A stretch of 64,000 nucleotides of DNA, from contig NZ_CP051204.2 of the NCBI RefSeq assembly GCF_012516375.2, positions 7,192,001 through 7,256,000 of the forward strand, in the 5' to 3' direction. Source of the DNA: Chitinophaga oryzae. Its GTDB lineage: Bacteria; Bacteroidota; Bacteroidia; Chitinophagales; Chitinophagaceae. This document shows, one piece after another, positions 25,020-34,400 of this stretch (positions within the stretch are counted from its first letter, which is position 1; each line of letters opens with the position of its first letter). A model generated the notes under the pieces. The model had not been told where the DNA came from. It ran no database searches and saw only the letters and a program-made list of their open reading frames with translations. The translations under genes and the position numbers were made by a program.

Positions 25020-25997
25020 ATGCTTATCTATCAAACACAGGATGGACAAACGTCTATTGATGTCAAACTGGAAGATGACACAATATGGCTTACTCAGGTT
25101 CAGATGGTTGAGTTATTTCAACAAACTAAACAAAACATTAGCCTTCACATCAACAACATTTACAAGGAGGAAGAATTAGAAAAAACCGCTACAATCAAAG
25201 AATCATTGATTACACGAGCGGAAGGCACCCGACAAGTAACCAAACAAACCAATTTTTACTCTCTTGACGTCGTCATTTCAGTAGGTTATCGTGTTAAATC
25301 ACGTCGAGGCACCCAATTCAGGATCTGGGCCAACAAGGTGCTTAAAGATTATCTGGTACAAGGCTATGCCTTGAACGAGCAACGGCTGAAAGAACAGAGC
25401 GAGCAACTGACGTCGCTCAAAAACACCATCCGGCTATTGGGGAACGTAATGGAAAGTCAGCCCCTGCAAGCTGACGAAGCAACCGGTCTGTTGAGGGTCT
25501 TAACTGACTATGCCTATGCATTGGACGTATTAGACAAATACGACCATCAACAACTCGCTATAGCGGAAACTACTACTAATGCTATCTTTCAGATCACCTA
25601 CTCAACCGCCATGGAAGCGATTCACGGCCTGAAAGACAAGTTTGGAGGCAGCAGTTTATTTGGTAACGAGAAAGATGATTCATTTCGCAGCTCACTGACT
25701 ACCATCTATCAAACCTTCGATGGCAAGGAACTATATCCCAGCATTGAAGAAAAAGCAGCGCACCTGTTATATTTTGTAATTAAAAACCATTCTTTTTCAG
25801 ATGGCAACAAACGGATTGCTGCTTTTCTCTTCATATGGTTTATGGAGAAAAACAATCTGCTTTACAAGCCCGATGGTTCAAAGCGTATTGCAGACAATGC
25901 ACTCGTAGCATTGACATTAATGATTGCAGAAAGTAAAGCGGACGAGATGGACATGATGATCAAAGTAGTGGTTAACCTCATCAATATTTTGAACTAG
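25020..25997 (+). CDS. RhuM-type protein with C-terminal Fic/Doc domain
   Basis: Residues 1-110 resemble RhuM-family proteins (LIYQTQDGQTSIDVKLEDDTIWLTQVQMVELF, then YSLDVVISVGYRVKSRRGTQFRIWANKVL). The C-terminal half is a Fic/Doc domain with the catalytic loop HSFSDGNKRIAAF near residues 255-268. Fic enzymes transfer AMP or other phospho-groups to proteins and many act as toxins. No inhibitory helix motif or antitoxin gene was recognised nearby. The start at 25020 fits the family. In-frame ATGs at 24966 and 24987 are alternatives. The gene is clearly richer in A/T than its neighbours, suggesting recent acquisition. Confidence 0.85.
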   Translation: MLIYQTQDGQTSIDVKLEDDTIWLTQVQMVELFQQTKQNISLHINNIYKEEELEKTATIKESLITRAEGTRQVTKQTNFYSLDVVISVGYRVKSRRGTQFRIWANKVLKDYLVQGYALNEQRLKEQSEQLTSLKNTIRLLGNVMESQPLQADEATGLLRVLTDYAYALDVLDKYDHQQLAIAETTTNAIFQITYSTAMEAIHGLKDKFGGSSLFGNEKDDSFRSSLTTIYQTFDGKELYPSIEEKAAHLLYFVIKNHSFSDGNKRIAAFLFIWFMEKNNLLYKPDGSKRIADNALVALTLMIAESKADEMDMMIKVVVNLINILN

Positions 25998-26028
25998 CTT
26001 TCTCTTATATATATCTGTATTTGGACAA

Positions 26029-26607
26029 TTACTCCCCTTCCACCAACATCTGTTTCCGCAGGTTCATGATCGCGTAACGTACCCTGCCTAAGGCGGTATT
26101 GATACTGATACCAATCGTTTGGGCCATCTCTTTGTAACTCAGGTCTGCATAATATCGCAAGATCACCGCTTCGCGCTGCACCGGCGGCAGCTGGTCCAGC
26201 ATAGCGCCGATCTCCTGGTTGGTCTCATGCGTGATCAGGTGATGTTCGGCGCTGTGTTCCATCAGGTCCAGGCTGTCACCCATCTCATCATTATAGGGAG
26301 CTACCATCGTTTTACCCCAGGCGCTGGCTTTACGGAAATGGCTGATACAGCAGTTGTGGGCAATCCGTACCGCCCAGGCCAGGAAACGGTTGTTGTCGGC
26401 ATATTGCCCGCTATGCAGGGCGTTGACAATCTTGATGAATACTTCCTGAAAAATATCTTCTGCCAGATCGCGGTTGCGTACCAGCAGCACGATAGTGGTA
26501 TATAATCTGTTTTTATGACGATGTACCAGCGTGGTGAACGCATGGTTATCGCCGTCTACGTACAGGCGAATCAACTCGTGGTCGGTAAAATCAGAATACT
26601 TGTTCAT
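26029..26607 (-). CDS. ECF RNA polymerase sigma factor
   Basis: A 192-residue sigma-70 family ECF factor. Region 2 is about 10-80 (HRHKNRLYTTIVLLVRNRDLAEDIFQEVFIKI) and region 4 about 125-180 (QLPPVQREAVILRYYADLSYKEMAQTIGISINTALGRVRYA). No anti-sigma gene adjoins it. It follows the T9SS surface cluster after a hairpin and is convergent with the Fic gene. It may control that cluster or genes elsewhere. Which of these is not visible in the sequence. Confidence 0.93.
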   Translation of the reverse strand: MNKYSDFTDHELIRLYVDGDNHAFTTLVHRHKNRLYTTIVLLVRNRDLAEDIFQEVFIKIVNALHSGQYADNNRFLAWAVRIAHNCCISHFRKASAWGKTMVAPYNDEMGDSLDLMEHSAEHHLITHETNQEIGAMLDQLPPVQREAVILRYYADLSYKEMAQTIGISINTALGRVRYAIMNLRKQMLVEGE

Positions 26608-26646
26608 ACACAGGTTTCAAGCGTTAAAAAAATAGGTTCAGGAAAC

Positions 26647-26668
26647 GGTCTCCCTCGACAGGGAGACC
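26647..26668. terminator. Hairpin between collagen-like lipoprotein and sigma gene
   Basis: A perfect 9-bp stem (GGTCTCCCT with AGGGAGACC) with a 4-nt loop. On the minus strand a T-run (TATTTTTTT) comes about 15 nt later, which is further than usual. It probably ends or weakens the long upstream transcript before the sigma gene. Confidence 0.5.
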
Positions 26669-26704
26669 ATAGTTTCTATATGCTGGAGGCTATGAGTAAA
26701 TAAC

Positions 26705-27295
26705 CTAGTCTTGCAGGTTCAGCGCCTGCCGAACCTGGCTATAATTTTTCCAGTCCAGACTGCCGGCGGAACGGGCAGACACGCCACCCGGCACGATCAC
26801 GTAACGGTACTGATAACGTTTACCAGCGGTAGTTGTCTGGGTACTGGGATTACCATTGGAAATAAGATTGATGGATTTGGAAGCAGCCACGTAACGGATC
26901 AGCGTGCCAAACTCATCGGTGTAGGGCAACAGCACGATGCTCTGCTGGGAAGCCGTCCCGAGATTGATATACACGTTCACCAGCGCATTGGCCAATACGG
27001 CAGAATCCAGTTTAGGTGCATTGATAGCGGCAGCGTACAACACCGTGTCTACCGTGCCATCAGGATTGGTCACTGTCTGCGCGCCCTGAAAACGAACATC
27101 CAGCCAGCCGGAATAAATAACGTTGGCAGATCCCGGATCGCCCGGATCACCTTTAGGGCCCTGCGGGCCCTGTGTGCCATTGGAACCGGCAGGACCGGCA
27201 GGCCCCTGCGGACCGTCTTTAGAGCAGGACATGAAGCATACTACAACAGAAAGAATAAGTGCATAGGGCATGCAGCGCAATACTTGTTTCATCAT
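26705..27295 (-). CDS. Collagen-like lipoprotein
   Basis: A 196-residue predicted lipoprotein with lipobox FMSC (Cys24). Residues about 28-57 are ten Gly-X-Y triplets (GPQGPAGPAG...), the pattern of a collagen triple helix. The remaining 140 residues are a beta-rich domain (SGWLDVRF ... LPYTDEFGTLIRYVAASKSINL). It is the last gene of the T9SS-type surface run and starts 38 nt after a PorP/SprF gene. A short trimeric stalk on the cell surface is a reasonable reading, but the function is unknown. Confidence 0.85.
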   Translation of the reverse strand: MMKQVLRCMPYALILSVVVCFMSCSKDGPQGPAGPAGSNGTQGPQGPKGDPGDPGSANVIYSGWLDVRFQGAQTVTNPDGTVDTVLYAAAINAPKLDSAVLANALVNVYINLGTASQQSIVLLPYTDEFGTLIRYVAASKSINLISNGNPSTQTTTAGKRYQYRYVIVPGGVSARSAGSLDWKNYSQVRQALNLQD

Positions 27296-27333
27296 TACAA
27301 TTTGAGTTTAAGTGTTTATTTTGATTGATATTT

Positions 27334-28362
27334 CTACCATACATTCCGCGGACAGGTGTCCCCGTATTTGTTTCCCAGCAGGAATCCGATCATGATCTCA
27401 TGCGATCCCTTGCTGACAGTGTTCAGCGTCGACGCCGTATAGTCATACGAGTAACCGATATTGAAAGTGGAATTGATGTTCACCCCGAACATGCCCGCCA
27501 CGCCGTCATGCAGGCGATATGACGCCCCGGCCCAGAAACGGTCGCGGAACATCATGCGCGCATTAACATCCACGCTTACCGGCATAGCCGTAATGAACTT
27601 CACCATCACAGAAGGCAGCACGTTGATATCATCGTTGATCCATAAGCGGTAACCTGTCGTGAAGAAGAGGTGTGGCACCAGCTTCCCCTGGTACAGGCTG
27701 TCGCCCGCCAGCTTGCCGTTATCGAAACCGATTTTCTGCGGGATGATATTCTGTGCGGAAGCCCCCGCAAAGAAATCAGCGGCATACAGCCACAGGCCAG
27801 CGCCGATGTCCGGGCGCCAGCGGTTCAGGATACCCGTGCCGTTGATGGCGGGATCGTTAGGGTCCAGGAAACCTACCTTGCCGGCATCGAGGCTCACCTG
27901 CTGCATACCGAGCGACAAACCGGCACTCAGGCTCATCGTGGGCGACAGGTTGATATGATGCGCATAAGCGGCGCTGATGGCGAAGCGGTTGAGCGGGCCG
28001 GCCTTGTCATTCAGGATGGTCAGGCCTGCGCCGGGGTGCGGCGGAGGTGTCGTATAGTCGCGCCAGTAGGCTTTGCCCCGCGGGTTTTCTCCCTGCATCT
28101 CAAAACCTGTAGGCGAAGCACTGCTGTAATCCGATTTGCGCAACGGCCCGTGCACCGTCAGGTAGGTGGTCACCGGCGCACCATTCAATCCCGCCCATTG
28201 ATGCCGGTGGCTCAGGCGCAGGTCCCAGTAGTTTTCTATTCCTGCCACAGCAGGATTGATGATGAAAGGATTCATGATATACTGTGTGTAGTGCGGCTGT
28301 TGCTGTGCCTGCACCCACATCGCCATCAATCCTATCAGACCAGTTAACACAAACTTTTTCAT
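27334..28362 (-). CDS. PorP/SprF family type IX secretion membrane protein
   Basis: A 342-residue outer-membrane beta-barrel with a signal peptide (GLMAMWVQAQ) followed by QPHYTQYIMNPFIINPAVAGIENYWDLRLSHRHQWAG, the family signature. It ends in barrel-like strands (FNIGYSYDYT ... GSHEIMIGFLLG). SprF of Flavobacterium johnsoniae is needed for export of the type-B tagged adhesin SprB, so this protein probably handles one of the two type-B proteins encoded upstream. It is one of two paralogues in this run. Confidence 0.92.
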   Translation of the reverse strand: MKKFVLTGLIGLMAMWVQAQQQPHYTQYIMNPFIINPAVAGIENYWDLRLSHRHQWAGLNGAPVTTYLTVHGPLRKSDYSSASPTGFEMQGENPRGKAYWRDYTTPPPHPGAGLTILNDKAGPLNRFAISAAYAHHINLSPTMSLSAGLSLGMQQVSLDAGKVGFLDPNDPAINGTGILNRWRPDIGAGLWLYAADFFAGASAQNIIPQKIGFDNGKLAGDSLYQGKLVPHLFFTTGYRLWINDDINVLPSVMVKFITAMPVSVDVNARMMFRDRFWAGASYRLHDGVAGMFGVNINSTFNIGYSYDYTASTLNTVSKGSHEIMIGFLLGNKYGDTCPRNVW

Positions 28363-28396
28363 GACTCAATGTTTTAGGTTAAAAACAGGCCCGCTC

Positions 28397-30388
28397 CTAT
28401 TTCTTCAGTATCGTGAAGATGGTCCTTCTGTTCTGCTGTCTTCCTTCCGGGTTGTCAGATCCATCCGGCAGCGTATTCGGCGCTATCGGCATGGTGGCGC
28501 CATAACCTTTGTAGGTGAGGCGGCGCGCCTCGATTCCTTTTTCCACGAGATAGTCTACGCAACTTTTGGCGCGTGCTTCAGACAACCTTTGGTTGTAGCG
28601 TTTGCCACCTTTGCTGTCGGTATGGGCCGCCAGTTCAATCTCCATTTCGGGGTTCTCCTGCAGTAGTGTTACCAGTTTATCCAGCGACGCAGAGGATTCG
28701 GGTTTCAACGTGGCTTTATCATAGTCGTAGTACACATTTTCAAGCGTTACCGGCGACGGTGGCGTCACAATTGGGGTAAGGCACAGCGCCGGCGCGGTAA
28801 TAGCGGCGGTATCTTCATTTTGCGGCAGGTCGATATGTTGCGTTCCCTGCGTATAACCCACGGCGTTAGCAATGGCTACCAGCGGTTGATATTCATCCAG
28901 CGTAAAGGCATAGCTGCCATCGGCGCCGGTGCTGCGGGTGGTGACCACCTGGTGGCTAACGGTATCGATGATACGCACTTCTGCTCCCGCTACAGGCGTG
29001 TTACTGTTACACGCCACTACAACACCGCTCAGCTGCCGCGCAGGACGGGTTTTATGCAGGAAGAAAAGTTCGAGGCAACATTCCGCCGCCCTGTCTGTAC
29101 CCAGCAGCACATCGTCGAGCAGATTACGGTTGTTGCTCCTGCTGGCGAAATAAATGTCATCTTTAACGGAGTTGACCGGATAGCCCATATTCACCGGCGC
29201 CTGAAAGTTGCCCGGCTCTCCTTTGCTGCTAAAGAAATCATAGCCGCCCATGCCGGTCCTTCCATCGGTAGAAAACACCAGCGTGCGGGTAGCCGCATGA
29301 TAGTAGGGCGCCTGTTCATTATCCGCCGTATTGATCACCTCACCGAGATTAGCGGTGCTCACAGGCTTGCCGGTTTCATCCAGGGTGGCGTACCACAGGT
29401 CAAACCCTCCCTGGCCGCCGGGGCGGTCGCTGGAATACAGCAGGTGTTTGCCGTCAGGCAATACAAAAGGCTGCTGTGTATTGCTGCCCGGCACATTGAT
29501 CACCGCATCCAGCGCTACCGGCTCGCTCCAGCCGTCGCCGCTTTTACGGGACACCCAGAGGGAAGTAACTTTTTTACCATGATCTATCTGCCAGCGGGTA
29601 AGAAACAACTGCTGCCCGTCGGGCGTGATGCTGACAGCTCCCTGGTGCAGGGATTCAGGCTGAGCCACCGGCAGCAGTTTAATATTGGCAGCCTGTCCGT
29701 CTGTATAATCGGCGGTGTACACCCTGTTGACGAAACCTTTGTTTTTGGCAGGGTCCGGACGGGTGGAGGTAAACAGCAACGCACCATCGGCCGTCCATAG
29801 CGGCGCGTAGCTGGCGCCGGTGGTATTCAGTGCCGCCGGCGCTTTGCGTATTTCATAGAGGGAAAGGTCAGACCGTTTCAATTGAGCATTGACAAATGCG
29901 AGGTTATTCACTTCCCGTTCGGCAGCTGCACTGTAACCATCTTTGGAGCCGTAGCCCTGCAGAAAATTGCGGAACGCTTTCTCTGCGTCTTCATATTTAC
30001 CGAGGGCACGGAGGGAAACAGCATAATAATAGGCTGCCAGCGGGAAATTTTTCGCGTCGGCTTCGAGCGCCGCTTCGTAATGCGGCGCCGCCTTCTCGTA
30101 GTTATGCAGGTTGCGGTAGCTCTCCGCCAGTTTGTATACCGCCTGCTGCGCGCTGCTTACCGGCACCGTCGTTCTACGGCTGGCATTCACCGCCGCATAA
30201 GGTTTATAGGAGTCCTGCCGGAAAGATTTGTTCCGGGTGCCGAGGTATTTTTCATAATACTGCACCGCCGAACTATAGTCTTCCTTTTTATAGTATTGAT
30301 CGGCCGCTTTCAGGTAATCGTAGGTAAACTGCGCCTGTAGTGTCATAGCGGCCAGTAAAACGGATGCGGTAAATAATATTTTTTTCAT
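28397..30388 (-). CDS. OmpA-family protein with TPR and PD40 repeats (PorE-like)
   Basis: A 663-residue protein with signal peptide (VLLAAMTLQAQ). Residues about 20-150 are TPR helices (ADQYYKKEDYSSAVQYYEKYL). About 185-410 hold PD40/WD40-like beta repeats (GKHLLYSSDRPGGQGGFDLWYA). About 440-520 is a carboxypeptidase-regulatory-like fold. The C-terminal OmpA domain (about 545-663) has LAAHTDSKGGKRYNQRLSEARA for peptidoglycan binding. This layout is that of PorE and similar T9SS-associated anchors. Flanked by two PorP/SprF genes, it probably fixes the surface proteins to the cell wall. Confidence 0.92.
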   Translation of the reverse strand: MKKILFTASVLLAAMTLQAQFTYDYLKAADQYYKKEDYSSAVQYYEKYLGTRNKSFRQDSYKPYAAVNASRRTTVPVSSAQQAVYKLAESYRNLHNYEKAAPHYEAALEADAKNFPLAAYYYAVSLRALGKYEDAEKAFRNFLQGYGSKDGYSAAAEREVNNLAFVNAQLKRSDLSLYEIRKAPAALNTTGASYAPLWTADGALLFTSTRPDPAKNKGFVNRVYTADYTDGQAANIKLLPVAQPESLHQGAVSITPDGQQLFLTRWQIDHGKKVTSLWVSRKSGDGWSEPVALDAVINVPGSNTQQPFVLPDGKHLLYSSDRPGGQGGFDLWYATLDETGKPVSTANLGEVINTADNEQAPYYHAATRTLVFSTDGRTGMGGYDFFSSKGEPGNFQAPVNMGYPVNSVKDDIYFASRSNNRNLLDDVLLGTDRAAECCLELFFLHKTRPARQLSGVVVACNSNTPVAGAEVRIIDTVSHQVVTTRSTGADGSYAFTLDEYQPLVAIANAVGYTQGTQHIDLPQNEDTAAITAPALCLTPIVTPPSPVTLENVYYDYDKATLKPESSASLDKLVTLLQENPEMEIELAAHTDSKGGKRYNQRLSEARAKSCVDYLVEKGIEARRLTYKGYGATMPIAPNTLPDGSDNPEGRQQNRRTIFTILKK

Positions 30389-30415
30389 GAGATGTCTGTT
30401 ACATGTAGAGATGAA

Positions 30416-31420
30416 TTACAAACGCGGGCATACAAATTCCACTTCCGGTGTCTTCACTTTCCTCCGTCCGATAAAAGTGAGCGACACTTCGAAGCTGTTG
30501 GAACCGCGGGCCATCTTGCTCAGGTCTGAGGTATTGATATCATAGCTCACACCCAGCATCATGCTCTTGTAAATAAAACCGGCATGGGTGGTGAAGGCAT
30601 CTTTTAAGCGATAGTTCAGGCCCAGCAGAAAATCCGTTTCGGGCGCCGCTTTCAGCTGTCCATAGGCGCCGATCATTTTCTCCTGTGCCGGTCCCTGTGC
30701 CATAAACAGGAAGTTGGGCGTAATACTCAGGATATCCGACAACGTTAGCTTCACACCACCATGCACATTAAAGCGCATCGGGAAACGGGCATCACCGGCA
30801 GCAGCGAACTGGTCCTGCGGGCGGGTGAGATGTATTACGGAAAAACCGCCGTAGATATTGAACTTCTTACCGGGCGTGGCGTCGTAATAGAGTGCGCCGG
30901 CGCCGGCATCAAAAGAAAGCGAGGATGTCCGGGTGAGCACGTCCGTCACCGGGTTACCGGGGTTATAACCGGTTACCGGGTTCCACTGCTCACCGAAGGT
31001 GAGCTTGGAAGGATCGAAACGGCGCTGGATAAACCCCAGCTGCAGCCCGAAGTTGAGCTGGTGATAATGCGCGGCGTCCAGCTTCACACCGGTGTAAGCG
31101 GCGCTTATATAACCGGTGGTATAGTTGTACCCGCCATCACCGGCAGCCTGGTTCAGCACACTGGCGCCGAAGTTGATATTTTTGGCGGTCGGCACTTCGG
31201 CCGTGATACCGTATGTTTTAAACGGGCTGATATTTCCCCATTGCGTGCGGTATATCGCAGCTATCCGGTAGTCTCCGTCAAAAGCGCCGGTCAGCGCCGG
31301 GTTGAGCCACGACGGATAGGTATAGTACTGCGAGAAATGCGGGTCAGCCTGGGCCATCGCCCTGGAGCAGGCGAAGAGGGCTGTCACTGACATGAGCCAT
31401 GTTGCAATTTTTATTCTCAT
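30416..31420 (-). CDS. PorP/SprF family type IX secretion membrane protein
   Basis: A 334-residue barrel protein with signal peptide (TALFACSRAMAQ) and the family start ADPHFSQYYTYPSWLNPALTGAFDGDYRIAAIYRTQW. It is diverged from the paralogue at 27334-28362. It begins 32 nt after the stop of the PKD-rich type-B protein, the same adjacency as SprB-SprF, so that protein is its likely partner. Confidence 0.93.
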   Translation of the reverse strand: MRIKIATWLMSVTALFACSRAMAQADPHFSQYYTYPSWLNPALTGAFDGDYRIAAIYRTQWGNISPFKTYGITAEVPTAKNINFGASVLNQAAGDGGYNYTTGYISAAYTGVKLDAAHYHQLNFGLQLGFIQRRFDPSKLTFGEQWNPVTGYNPGNPVTDVLTRTSSLSFDAGAGALYYDATPGKKFNIYGGFSVIHLTRPQDQFAAAGDARFPMRFNVHGGVKLTLSDILSITPNFLFMAQGPAQEKMIGAYGQLKAAPETDFLLGLNYRLKDAFTTHAGFIYKSMMLGVSYDINTSDLSKMARGSNSFEVSLTFIGRRKVKTPEVEFVCPRL

Positions 31421-31452
31421 TTTGTGTCCGTGTTTTATGTGAATAATGTTCG

Positions 31453-34400
31453 TTATCGGATGATGGCTACATACCCTGACAGCGGCGCAAACCCGTTACG
31501 CAGGGTGATGACGTAATAGTAGGTGCCGACCGGCAGCGGGTTGCCTTTAAAGCTGCCGTCCCATGGCTGTGGATAACCGGTGGACTGGTACACCCGTTGG
31601 CCATAGCGGTTGAAGACCTCCACTTTGCTGTCCGGATAGTCGCTCAGGTTATAGATCACCCATTTATCATTGATATTATCGCCGTTGGGAGAGAACGCAT
31701 TCGGCGGCAGCACCGGTTTCAGCACTTTGACAGACAGCTGGTCTTTAGCAGTACAGTTGTGTTTACCGGTAGCAGTCAGCGTGTATACCTGGTCGTGCAT
31801 AGCCGGGATAGAGGGCGACAGCAGCGTCGGGTTCGGGAAATCGGCCGCTGGTTCCCACCGGAACTTCAGGTTCACGGAATCATTGGCCGTAGGCCTGAAA
31901 GTGATCACCGTTCCCTGCGGCACTACAAAAGACTGTCCGGCATCGATCACGGGTTGCAGGTACACCACCACTTTGCTGGTGAACGGTGCTGACGTGCAGC
32001 CCGCGGCGTTGGTCACTTTCAGTTTTACGCCGTATTCACCGGGCTCGGTATATTTCTTCACCGGGTTCTGCGCACTGGAAACAGAACCATCGCCAAACTC
32101 CCATGCCCAGGTGGTGATATTGCTTTTAGCGTCGGTACTCTGGTCGGTGAACGTGTTGTCTGTTCCCTGACATAAGGTGTCCGGAGATACTTTGAAAGAA
32201 GCGACCGGCTGGCCGAAGAAGGCTTCCATGCGCTTGGTGGCGCTGGCGCTGCAACCGAAGGAGGATGTGGCGGTCAATACTACATCAAACGGACCATAGG
32301 CGGTATAGTTATGCAGCGGGTCTTTCAGCGCGGAGGTAGCGCTGCCATCTCCAAAGTTCCACTGCCATGTAAGCGTTGACTTATCAGTAATTGTGCTCAG
32401 GTTGGTGAACTGCGCACTGCCTTCCGGCATACATATCGCCGCCGGCAACCGGAAGTTCACTTCAGGCAGCGGATGCACGCCCACCGTCATGGAGGCGGTA
32501 TCACTCAGGCACTGATGATCGCTGACAGCCACCAGTTTCACAGTGTAACTGCCCTCGGCGGTATACACCACGTTAAACGGTGTGTTGTTATTGACCTGTG
32601 TCTGCTGCCCTTTACCATCGTCCCATTTCCAGGTACTGATGACGCCACCGGTAATGGTGGACTGGTCAGTGATCAGGGCTGGCTGGCCAAGGCAGACATT
32701 GGCCGTAGCGGTAAAGGTGGCCGTGGGTTTAGGATATACCACCACGTCTGCCGCCACGGAGTCCGCACAGCCCGTGCTGGTATTGAACACATACCAGATT
32801 TTATGCGTGCCTGCTCCCGCCACGGAAGGCGTGAAATTACCGGAAGAATCGGTCGCCGGGCCTTTGTAGTAGCCCTTGCCGGTTACCCCGTTCTGTACGG
32901 TCGCATTGGCCACTTTGATACTTCCTTTCACGTTTACGCATACCCCGTTTACCGGTGCATATGCCAGTTGTGGTTTCAGCTTGAAGCTGGCAGTGACGGT
33001 CGTATCTTTCGTACAGCCTTTATCGGTAGTTACCTTGTATTTGATCGTATAGGTGCCAAACTTCGTATAGGCATGCGTAGGCGACGCCAGCAGCGAAGTG
33101 TTAGGATTGGCGGGCGTAGCGCCTGCGTCGCCAAAATCCCAGCTGTGGCCGGCCAGCGTTTGCGCATCGGGTACCGTGGCGGTACTGGTAAACTGCACCA
33201 CACCATTTACCGGCAGGCAATCGCCGGGGAAAGTAAATGCGGCATATGGCTTCGCGTATACCGTAATGGTTTTGGTAACGGTGTCACTGATACACAGATC
33301 GCTCACCTTTACCATATGCTTAACGGTATAGGATTTATGGCCGCCATATGTCATAGACTCCGGCGCGTTGGTAGTGGCTTTCTTTACAGAATCGTTGCCA
33401 AAGTCCCAGTACCATTCTTTCAGCGGGGTTGTCCCACCGTAGGTGGAATTATCTGTCAGCTTCACGGGCGCGCCTTCGCACAGCGACGGCACATCGCTCG
33501 TGAAATCAGCCACCGGTTTGGCTACAGCCTTCACCTGGAAAGAGGTGTCGCCCACGCAACCATCGGTGGAGATCACCGTCAGTTTCACGTTGGCCTGTCC
33601 CGGCTGGAAAGCATGGTGCACTTCGATGCCGCTGTCCAGCGCCGGGCCGGGGAACTCCCATTTCCAGCGGTCGATCTTATAATCGGGCTGATTGTTTTGT
33701 CCTTTGAAGATGGCGCTGTCCAGCGTACAACCCGAATAGGCATAGCTGGATATCGCACGGGGCTTAGGCTTCACGGAAATGGTATATCCCACCTTTTCTG
33801 TATTGGTACAGTTCTCAATGGAAGGATGGGTAGACATTACCGTAATATCAAATTCCCCGGTATTGGTGAATTTATAGGATCCGGGCAAGGTGTATTTATA
33901 GTATGTGATGCCGTTGATCACCACGGTGGCGGCGGGCACCGGCGCATTTACGGTCACATCTGTATTGGGTGTAATGGCCGCTCCCAGCAGGCTCAGTTTC
34001 CACACCATTTTGGTGGGCTTGTAAGCCATCAGGATAGACAGTTGCACCGGTGTTTGTGTACAGGTAAAATCATTGGTGGCTTTAGATGTATCGTACTCGT
34101 TGTGAATAGAACCCACTGCGTTCAGGTTATTGATCAGCGTACCGGCGTTGTAGCCATAACTTTCTACGCTGCCAAGACCGTAGGTGGTGGCGGTAAAGGC
34201 GGAATCGCTGGTCACAATACATTGTGCCTGCGCCGCGCTCCAGCGTTTCACCACCACAGAATAACCGGAGAGGTTGGGGTGCAGATAGGAGGTATTGAAC
34301 ACCGGGCTACCGTCGATCAACAACGATCCGATACCGCCGGTGGGGATAATCAGCGTGAGGTAGTTGACCGTAATAAACTCCCGGTTGTTACGGTAAAAAC

